Positions 23,382-25,465 of a stretch of 25,465 nucleotides of DNA are shown piece by piece (position 1 is the first letter of the stretch; every line of letters begins with the position of its first letter). The DNA comes from UBA3910 sp002391465 (GTDB taxonomy: Bacteria > Bacillota > Limnochordia > Darwinibacteriales > Darwinibacteriaceae). The notes under the pieces are model-generated. The model saw nothing but the letters and a program-made list of their open reading frames with translations, was not told the origin of the DNA and ran no database searches. The DNA is taken from positions 1 to 25,465 of the forward strand of contig JASGVS010000030.1 in the NCBI GenBank assembly GCA_030054835.1. Reading direction: 5' to 3'. Made by a program: the position numbers and the translations under genes.

Positions 23382-25109
23382 ATGAAGAACATTAAGATTT
23401 TTATTTCGTACTACAAACCTGAACGGCGGCTCTTCTTCATGGATATGTTGGCCGCCAGTGTTATTGCCCTTTTGGATTTGGTGTTTCCCATCACAACTAG
23501 GCTGTTTATGAAGGACTTTATCCCCAACCGCAACATGCAGGCGGTTTTTATCTGGGGTGGGGTTTTGGTGGTCCTTTACCTGATCCGCCTCATGTGCCAG
23601 TATTTTGTCCAATACTACGGCCATGTGGTCGGCGTGAACATGGAGAGTCAAATGCGTAAGGACCTGTTCACACACCTGCAGACTCTGGATTTCCGTTTTT
23701 TTGATAACACTAAAGTTGGGCATCTCATGAGCAGGATTGTCAATGACCTGCGTGATATTTCTGAGCTGGCCCACCACGGGCCGGAAGACCTCTTTATTGC
23801 CAGCTTAATGCTGGTCGGTTCGTTTGTGTACCTGCTGACGATCAACGTACAGCTGACTTTGATCACCTTTGTGTTTATACCCATTATCGGTTGGTATGCT
23901 TACACGCGGCGAACTGCCATGGAGGAAGCGTTTGCTTTAGAGCGGAGACGCATCGCAGATGTGAACGCCGATTTGGAAAACAGTCTCTCAGGTATTAGGG
24001 TTGCCAAGAGTTTTGTGAACGAAGACTACGAAGAAGAGCGTTTTGATCGAGCCAATACCGCTTTTAAAAGGTCCCGTTACCAGGCCTTTAAGGCTATGGC
24101 TACCTATTCCAGCGGCCTAGATTTCTTAACGAACCTCCTCAACGTGGCTGTATTGGTGACCGGCTCTTGGTTTATGTACCGGGGGCATATTGACCTAGCG
24201 GACTTAACCGCCTATCTCATGTTTATTGGCTTCTTCCTGCAGCCCATCCGCCGCCTTATTTCCTTTACCCAGCAGTTCCAGCAGGGCATGACTGGGTTTA
24301 ACCGGTTTGTGGAGCTGATGGAGGTAGAGCCATCTGTTACGGACAGACCCGACGCCATCGAACTTCAGTCGGTGAAGGGTGAAATCGAGCTTGAGAACGT
24401 GTCTTTCCAATACAACGAACAAGCAGAGGTTATCCAAAATGTTTCCCTCCATATCCCCGCAGGCAGCACAACAGCCTTTGTTGGGCCTTCAGGTGGAGGT
24501 AAGACCACCCTCTGTCACCTGATTCCCCGTTTTTACGATGTAACAGAGGGCAGCATCCGCGTGGACGGCCATGATATCCGTGACGTCACCTTGAGCTCCC
24601 TGCGCAGAAATGTTGGGCTGGTGCAGCAGGATGTGTTCCTCTTTGCCGGGACGATCCGGGAGAACATCCTCTACGGTAAGCCCGATGCTACCGAAGAAGA
24701 AATGGTGGAGGCAGCTAAAAAGGCCCAGATCCACGAATTCGTCCTTTCACTCCCCGATGGCTATGATACCTACGTGGGCGAGCGAGGTGTGAAGCTGTCC
24801 GGTGGGCAGAAGCAGCGCATCTCAATTGCCCGGGTCTTTCTAAAAAACCCGCCCATCCTGATTTTGGATGAGGCCACTTCGGCGCTGGATACAGCAACAG
24901 AGCAGGAGATTCAGGAAGCTTTAATGGAACTGTCCAAAGACCGCACCACCTTGATCATTGCCCACAGACTTTCTACCATCCGCCACGCGGATCAGATCCT
25001 GGTCCTCACGGAAGGTGAGATCAGGGAACAGGGAACACACGAAGAACTGCTGGCCCAAGGCGGGATTTACGCCGATCTGCACTGGGGGCAGCTTGGTACA
25101 GCCGGTTAA
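23382..25109 (+). CDS. ABC half-transporter (permease-ATPase fusion, MsbA/LmrA type)
   Basis: A 575-residue exporter half-unit: an N-terminal six-helix type-1 transmembrane domain (about 15-310) and a C-terminal ATPase domain. ATPase motifs are Walker A GPSGGGKTT (368-376), LVQQDVFLF Q-loop, signature LSGGQ (472-476), Walker B ILILDE (492-497) and H-loop IAHRLST (H528). It should work as a homodimer, since no partner half is adjacent. Substrate is unknown; lipid, peptide or drug export are all common in this group. I prefer ATG at 23382, with GGAGAG at a good distance, over GTG at 23370. It is third in the PHP-rtcB run with a 29-bp gap, and is closed by the terminator at 25118-25142. Confidence 0.9.
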   Translation: MKNIKIFISYYKPERRLFFMDMLAASVIALLDLVFPITTRLFMKDFIPNRNMQAVFIWGGVLVVLYLIRLMCQYFVQYYGHVVGVNMESQMRKDLFTHLQTLDFRFFDNTKVGHLMSRIVNDLRDISELAHHGPEDLFIASLMLVGSFVYLLTINVQLTLITFVFIPIIGWYAYTRRTAMEEAFALERRRIADVNADLENSLSGIRVAKSFVNEDYEEERFDRANTAFKRSRYQAFKAMATYSSGLDFLTNLLNVAVLVTGSWFMYRGHIDLADLTAYLMFIGFFLQPIRRLISFTQQFQQGMTGFNRFVELMEVEPSVTDRPDAIELQSVKGEIELENVSFQYNEQAEVIQNVSLHIPAGSTTAFVGPSGGGKTTLCHLIPRFYDVTEGSIRVDGHDIRDVTLSSLRRNVGLVQQDVFLFAGTIRENILYGKPDATEEEMVEAAKKAQIHEFVLSLPDGYDTYVGERGVKLSGGQKQRISIARVFLKNPPILILDEATSALDTATEQEIQEALMELSKDRTTLIIAHRLSTIRHADQILVLTEGEIREQGTHEELLAQGGIYADLHWGQLGTAG

Positions 25110-25117
25110 ACAAAACG

Positions 25118-25142
25118 AACCCACCGTTCACCACGGTGGGTT
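25118..25142 (+). terminator. Rho-independent terminator after the ABC transporter
   Basis: Perfect 10-bp stem, AACCCACCGT (25118-25127) and ACGGTGGGTT (25133-25142), five-base loop, followed by TTTTC-rich tail overlapping the stem end. It ends the PHP-rtcB-ABC operon. Confidence 0.88.
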
Positions 25143-25274
25143 TTCATTCCAAAATCAGGGTTTGTGTAGCAGGAGAAATGGCTGGAGGCAACGAATACTT
25201 GGGAAACATGTTATGGCGGAGGGGGTGCGTACCAGGGGTCTAGGAGAGAGAGGTCTACCTAGGATTCGCTGGTT

Positions 25275-25297
25275 ACCCCGTCTTAAGTGTACGGGGT
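25275..25297 (+). other. Hairpin in the leader of the lipoprotein gene
   Basis: ACCCCGT (25275-25281) and ACGGGGT (25291-25297) form a perfect 7-bp stem with a 9-base loop, about 15 bases upstream of the GGAGGTG ribosome site. There is no T tract, so it is not a terminator. It may affect message stability or translation. The rest of 25143-25329 shows no gene or clear promoter. Confidence 0.4.
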
Positions 25298-25329
25298 GGA
25301 AAACAAAATCACCGGAGGTGCAATTCTGA

Positions 25330-25465
25330 ATGAACAGAAAACTACTATTACTTACCGCTGTAGTATTGATGGCTGTAATGCTGTCGGGTTGTAAGCTGTT
25401 GGGCGAAGTTGATGTAACGATCAAGGATGACGATGGTGTCTTAGAAGAGGTTAAACTTGGCACAG
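25330..25465 (+). CDS. Lipoprotein, N-terminal part only (3' partial)
   Basis: The frame opens with MNRKLLLLTAVVLMAVMLSG and then cysteine: a positively charged start, hydrophobic core and LSGC lipobox, so this is a type II signal peptide with the lipidated cysteine at about residue 21. The following residues (KLLGEVDVTIKDDDGVLEE) are acidic and give no family. A GGAGGTG site precedes the ATG by nine bases. The gene runs off the window, so its function cannot be judged. In a diderm host it could be a client of the Lol-like cassette at the left end. Confidence 0.8.
   Translation, partial: MNRKLLLLTAVVLMAVMLSGCKLLGEVDVTIKDDDGVLEEVKLGT

Noticed and set aside
25178..25240. Short frame starting ATG GCT GGA after AGGAGAA
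   Set aside because: About 20 codons, ribosome site only two bases from the ATG, no conserved feature.

Overview
The window reads as a chromosomal segment of a Firmicutes-type bacterium (clostridial or Limnochordia-like; the class is my inference). Signs are a Veg-family gene, a ydaO-type cyclic-di-AMP riboswitch, a SleB-type spore-cortex hydrolase, strong Shine-Dalgarno sites that match the Firmicutes 16S 3' end, and an anaerobic set of enzymes: pyruvate:ferredoxin oxidoreductase, FeoAB and bacteriohemerythrin. The left end carries a Lol-like permease, a LolA-like carrier and a likely outer-membrane beta-barrel. This suggests a two-membrane (diderm) Firmicute. I see no IS element, prophage, CRISPR array, tRNA or rRNA.

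Layout. 1-3138 (+): partial FtsX/LolC-like permease, LolA-like secreted protein and beta-barrel-like protein. 3191-4068 (-): bacteriohemerythrin and CheX, translationally coupled. 4170-4562 (+): DUF2721 membrane protein. 4564-5331 (-): SAM methyltransferase. 5376-5909 (+): msrA. 5895-7154 (-): diaminopimelate decarboxylase. 7235-7942 (-): deoD purine nucleoside phosphorylase. 8068-8493 (+): SleB-family hydrolase. 8546-12064 (-): nifJ (PFOR), with a clear promoter and a palindrome-rich leader. 12276-14382 (-): feoAB. 14531-15142 (+): HD phosphohydrolase. 15209-15472 (-): veg, preceded at 15558-15743 by a c-di-AMP riboswitch with its own promoter and terminator. 15941-17923 (+): class B penicillin-binding protein. 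17906-18907 (-): membrane-anchored alpha/beta hydrolase. 19016-20341 (+): secreted metallo-beta-lactamase/HhH protein plus DUF3006 partner. 20346-21188 (-): polysaccharide deacetylase. 21329-25109 (+): PHP phosphoesterase, RtcB RNA ligase and ABC half-transporter. 25330-end (+): start of a lipoprotein.

Several genes serve the cell envelope: the Lol-like cluster, PBP, deacetylase, SleB hydrolase, veg with its c-di-AMP switch, and the terminal lipoprotein. Others serve anaerobic redox and iron handling: PFOR, FeoAB, hemerythrin and MsrA. The points most worth following are the riboswitch placed before veg, the tightly coupled PHP-RtcB pair, the Lol/barrel cluster in a Firmicutes context, the hemerythrin-CheX pair, and the structured nifJ leader. 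Several convergent pairs abut or overlap at their 3' ends with no terminator between them. Several start codons were moved from the longest reading frame on ribosome-binding-site evidence; these are noted in the entries.
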